Part shown: positions 5,942 to 7,862 of the stretch, one piece after another
How the letters are laid out: each line of letters begins with the position of its first letter
Numbering within the stretch: the stretch's first letter is position 1
Assembly (NCBI GenBank): GCA_020341875.1
Contig: CP070839.1
Coordinates: 1,080,655-1,088,516 of the forward strand
Reading direction: 5' to 3'
DNA: 7,862 nucleotides
Origin: Candidatus Zixiibacteriota bacterium
Lineage (GTDB): Bacteria > Zixibacteria > MSB-5A5 > SM1-73
Made by a program: the position numbers and the translations under genes
The notes under the pieces: generated by a model
Database searches by the model: none
Seen by the model: the letters and a program-made list of their open reading frames with translations, nothing else
What the model was told of the DNA's origin: nothing

Positions 5942-7039
5942 TCAAATCTTTCTGGTTTGCCGAACGAAGCTCTCCGTCAGTATGCTCTTTACCGCCCCCA
6001 CTCTTCGGATTCTCTCCTCGGCCATCTTGCAGGCCGCTTCATAAGGCGAAACGTTTTCCCGCTTGGAGGTGGCGATGACCTTTGCCATGATGTTGTAGAT
6101 GGCTTTGACCGAATCGAGCGCCTCCTCCTTGGAAAGGACCTTCAGTGCATCCTCTGTCAGGAACAGTTCTCCGGCGTTGACCACAAAATCGGGAGCGTAC
6201 ACGATTCCCATCTCGTAGAGTGTCTGGCACAGCTTAGCGCTCTCCACAATGTCGTAAGCCGCTCCAGCAACTATCTTGCATTTGAGTTGGGAGACGTTGG
6301 TTTTTGTGACCACAGGTCCCAGGGCGCAGGGACAGAGCACGTCGCATTCAACGGAGAGGATCTCGTCAGGCTGAACAACCCTGGTGTCCGGATACTTGTC
6401 CTGCACGTCCTTTATCGAATCATAGTTCAAGTCAGTAACTATAAGCTTCACTTTTTCTTTCTTCAAACAGTCCGCTAGCCGGTTTCCCACACTCCCCACA
6501 CCTTGAATGGCGACGGTTAGACCGTCCAGCGACGACAGTCCGTAGACTTCCTTGGCGCAAGCTTTCATTCCCCAGTAGACTCCATGGGCGGTCAAATCGG
6601 CGCTCTCTGCCTTAATGCCGGATGGAGATTCGTACGGGAGCACATACTTGGTTTCCCTCTTGATATACTTCATGTCCTGGGTGTCGGTGCCCAGATCAGG
6701 ATAGGTGATGAATTTCCCCTTCAGCCCTTCCACGAACCTTCCGAAGGCCCGAAAGAAAGCCTCGTCGGTCTCCGCCTCCGGATCATCATACAGAACCGCC
6801 TTTCCCCCGCCGGTATCTGAGTCTGCCACTGCGGACTGATAGGTCATTATTCGGGACAATTTCAAAGCATCCACCAGGGCCTCATTCTCGGTATCGTACT
6901 TCCACAGCCTGCATCCACCCACCGCACTGCCCAGGGTAGTGTTGTGGATGGCAATTATGGCCTTGAGCCTGGCGGGCTTATTGTAGCAGAAGAGAACCTC
7001 CTCATGCCCGTGTTGTTCCATTTGCTCGAAAATACTCAC
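5942..7039 (-). CDS. Leucine-dehydrogenase-family NAD-dependent amino acid dehydrogenase (divergent active site)
   Basis: The family reversibly deaminates leucine, valine, isoleucine or phenylalanine to 2-keto acids with NAD. This 365-residue protein has LKAIIAIHNTTLGSAVGGCR near the N-terminus, GGGK with Lys80, PDLGT with Asp115, and a Rossmann segment GVGSVG (180-185) with Asp203 at the end of the second strand, as expected for NAD. I chose GTG at 7037-7039: it yields MSIFEQMEQ, like family N-termini, and makes Lys80, Asp115 and Asp203 fall on Bacillus numbering. A GTG at 7043-7045 is possible. Oddities: Gln68 replaces the substrate-carboxylate Lys of MTYK; Tyr113 replaces a small pocket residue (Ala in Bacillus); Tyr262-Asp263 replace the usual Asn pair after GAA; and NAGE replaces NAGG. 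Catalytic Lys and Asp remain, so activity is plausible but the substrate may differ. Its neighbours suggest a catabolic role. Confidence 0.88.
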   Translation of the reverse strand: MSIFEQMEQHGHEEVLFCYNKPARLKAIIAIHNTTLGSAVGGCRLWKYDTENEALVDALKLSRIMTYQSAVADSDTGGGKAVLYDDPEAETDEAFFRAFGRFVEGLKGKFITYPDLGTDTQDMKYIKRETKYVLPYESPSGIKAESADLTAHGVYWGMKACAKEVYGLSSLDGLTVAIQGVGSVGNRLADCLKKEKVKLIVTDLNYDSIKDVQDKYPDTRVVQPDEILSVECDVLCPCALGPVVTKTNVSQLKCKIVAGAAYDIVESAKLCQTLYEMGIVYAPDFVVNAGELFLTEDALKVLSKEEALDSVKAIYNIMAKVIATSKRENVSPYEAACKMAEERIRRVGAVKSILTESFVRQTRKI

Positions 7040-7059
7040 GATCACCCGAGGGAGCTAAA

Positions 7060-7137
7060 AAGTGAAAATGAAAAGTTCAAAATTCCAGAATAAGTCAGCC
7101 TTTACAATTTTGAACTTTGAACTGCGATTTTTCACTT
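7060..7137. repeat. A/T-rich 78-bp long inverted repeat
   Basis: Two nested arm pairs are visible. AAGTGAAAA (7060-7068) pairs with TTTTCACTT (7129-7137), and AAAGTTCAAAATT (7072-7084) pairs perfectly with AATTTTGAACTTT (7106-7118). The apical loop is 21 bases. Base composition differs sharply from the flanking genes. It lies just upstream of the dehydrogenase start in the spacer after the epimerase gene. It could be a miniature repeat element or a leader structure. Confidence 0.75.
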
Positions 7138-7138
7138 C

Positions 7139-7163
7139 GTCCTGAGGCTCAGTGTCGAAGGAC
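7139..7163. repeat. Short palindromic repeat (GTCCT...AGGAC)
   Basis: GTCCT (7139-7143) and AGGAC (7159-7163) flank an inner dyad, CTGAG-G-CTCAG (7142-7152). The element abuts the A/T-rich inverted repeat. It resembles, from memory, the 'CCTTCGACA...CTCAGGACGAA' palindromes seen between genes in many unrelated bacterial genomes. I cannot confirm this by search. Confidence 0.55.
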
Positions 7164-7192
7164 ATTTTGCTCTTTGAATTTTGCATTAACAT

Positions 7193-7591
7193 CTATCTCT
7201 GTCTTAACTCAATCAGAACCCCGTGCGTGCTCTTCGGCTTGATGAACACTATCTTCTTCCCCTCAGCACCCATTCGTGGTCTGTCAACCAATTCCGCACC
7301 CTTCTCTGCCAGCTCTGCGGCTGCTTTTTCAACATCATCCACCTGGAAACAGATGTGATGGATTCCCTCTCCCCGTTTCTCAATGTGTTTGGAAACCACG
7401 CTGTCGTCATCCGTGGGCATCAGGAATTCCAGCTTGACGCCGGAAACATCGATAAAAGCTATCTTCAGCTTCCTTTCCGGGACGTCCATCTCTTGTGAGA
7501 CCTGGCATCCGAGAACATCTTGATAAAACTCCGATGCTTCGCCAATATCCTTCACCGCAATCCCGATATGCTCAATCTTATCTAATTTCAT
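7193..7591 (-). CDS. mce: Methylmalonyl-CoA epimerase
   Basis: This enzyme interconverts (R)- and (S)-methylmalonyl-CoA, linking the propionyl-CoA carboxylation or decarboxylation side to the B12-dependent mutase. The 132 residues form a single vicinal-oxygen-chelate (glyoxalase-like) protein of normal length. It starts MKLDKIEHIGIAVKD and contains FYQDVLG, VKLEFLMP, GIHHICFQVDD, and a LIELRQR end. The expected metal ligands are His8, Glu55 (Gln or Glu in the family), His78 or His79, and Glu128. The ATG at 7589-7591 is preceded by AAAGG (7598-7602) at six bases. The gene lies 98 bp downstream of the mutase large-subunit gene, a classic pairing that supports the substrate call over other glyoxalase-fold enzymes. 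Confidence 0.93.
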   Translation of the reverse strand: MKLDKIEHIGIAVKDIGEASEFYQDVLGCQVSQEMDVPERKLKIAFIDVSGVKLEFLMPTDDDSVVSKHIEKRGEGIHHICFQVDDVEKAAAELAEKGAELVDRPRMGAEGKKIVFIKPKSTHGVLIELRQR

Positions 7592-7602
7592 GGGTTGCCT
7601 TT

Positions 7603-7629
7603 ATCCGTTTAATCCGTTGCATCCGCTGA
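7603..7629. repeat. Three tandem 9-bp repeats (ATCCGNNNN)
   Basis: ATCCGTTTA, ATCCGTTGC and ATCCGCTGA follow one another without gaps at 7603-7629. They adjoin the epimerase ribosome binding site (7598-7602). The period is too short for CRISPR. The array could be a protein-binding iteron-like block or a remnant of a spreading intergenic repeat. Confidence 0.6.
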
Positions 7630-7660
7630 CCGCCTTTTGGTCTATTTGGTTTTAAGCGTT

Positions 7661-7685
7661 GGACGGCGGACTGTGGACCGCGGAC
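7661..7685. repeat. Direct repeat pair GGACNGCGGAC
   Basis: GGACGGCGGAC (7661-7671) and GGACCGCGGAC (7675-7685) are separated by TGT, so the period is 14 bp with one mismatch. The pair sits four bases past the mutase stop codon at 7690. Its function is unknown. It looks like another of the short spacer repeats of this genome. Confidence 0.55.
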
Positions 7686-7689
7686 GTTC

Positions 7690-7862
7690 TTATACTAGTA
7701 CACTCTCCCGATACTCTCCCCAAACTGATCTCAGCACGTCACATATCTCACCCAGCGAGCCGTAGTTTTCCACGCACTGGATGATAGTGGGCATCAGGTT
7801 TTCCTCGGTCCCGGCTTTTCTTTTCAATTCCTCGAGGCAGGCTGTCACTTTGGCATTATCTC
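7690..7862 (-). CDS. Methylmalonyl-CoA mutase large subunit, C-terminal fragment (cut by window edge)
   Basis: Fifty-six residues and a TAA stop (7690-7692) are visible; the gene continues beyond the right edge. The stretch ENLMPTIIQCVENYGSLGEI, then CDVLRSVWGEYRE, is the characteristic end of the catalytic TIM-barrel subunit of the adenosylcobalamin-dependent mutase, which interconverts (R)-methylmalonyl-CoA and succinyl-CoA. Translation stops about six residues after the GEYRE motif, before any B12-binding domain. This suggests the split type with a separate small cobalamin-binding subunit. A relative such as isobutyryl-CoA mutase large subunit cannot be excluded from so short a piece, although the adjacent epimerase favours methylmalonyl-CoA. 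Confidence 0.85.
   Translation of the reverse strand, partial: DNAKVTACLEELKRKAGTEENLMPTIIQCVENYGSLGEICDVLRSVWGEYRESVLV

Noticed and set aside
5903..6478. 191-codon open frame on the + strand opposite the dehydrogenase
   Set aside because: It is antisense to a well-supported conserved gene and has no recognisable protein features; it is a shadow frame.
7603..7685. Possible CRISPR or iteron origin from clustered short repeats
   Set aside because: Repeats are 9-11 bp with no spacers of 30-40 bp, no cas genes and no replication initiator gene nearby.

Overview
The window is a 7.9-kb stretch of bacterial chromosome with roughly 50-55% GC. Two things suggest an uncultured lineage of the FCB group (Zixibacteria, KSB1, WOR-3 and similar). 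The large secreted protease ends in an 'NHPNPFNPST...' sorting/FlgD-like domain, and the gene spacers are full of short GC-rich palindromic repeats. This placement is inference; the window has no rRNA or other phylogenetic marker.

Layout. Positions 1-225 hold the tail of an upstream region, with a clear rho-independent terminator at 115-142 and a second hairpin. Positions 226-2997 (+ strand) encode a 923-residue secreted M6-type metalloprotease with accessory domains. A 200-bp convergent spacer (2998-3197) follows and is packed with palindromic repeats. From 3198 to the right edge every gene is on the minus strand. In transcription order they are: the C-terminus of methylmalonyl-CoA mutase large subunit (7690-7862, cut by the window edge), methylmalonyl-CoA epimerase (7193-7591), a divergent leucine-dehydrogenase-family amino acid dehydrogenase (5942-7039), butyrate/branched-chain fatty acid kinase (4748-5845), ScpB (3901-4602) and an RsuA/RluB-type pseudouridine synthase (3198-3914).

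How the genes work together. The four metabolic genes fit branched-chain amino acid or short-chain acyl-CoA catabolism. The dehydrogenase would deaminate an amino acid to its keto acid. An unseen ketoacid oxidoreductase or dehydrogenase would make the acyl-CoA. An unseen phosphotransacylase plus the kinase would conserve energy as ATP. Mutase and epimerase would connect propionyl-CoA/methylmalonyl-CoA with succinyl-CoA. The dehydrogenase-kinase adjacency recalls the Bacillus ptb-bcd-buk-bkd operon, without ptb here. scpB-rluB is a common housekeeping pair for chromosome segregation and rRNA modification.

Most notable points. (i) The dehydrogenase aligns gap-free with Bacillus leucine dehydrogenase at the key motifs, yet has Gln at the Lys68 position and several other changed active-site positions. 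(ii) Every gene spacer carries a different short repeat family. One composite 57-58-bp family occurs twice in full and once as a half copy, and it abuts the scpB 5' region so closely that it creates a false N-terminal extension. (iii) The protease has a modified zinc-site loop and an unusual domain combination. I saw no defence system, CRISPR array, insertion sequence, tRNA or rRNA.
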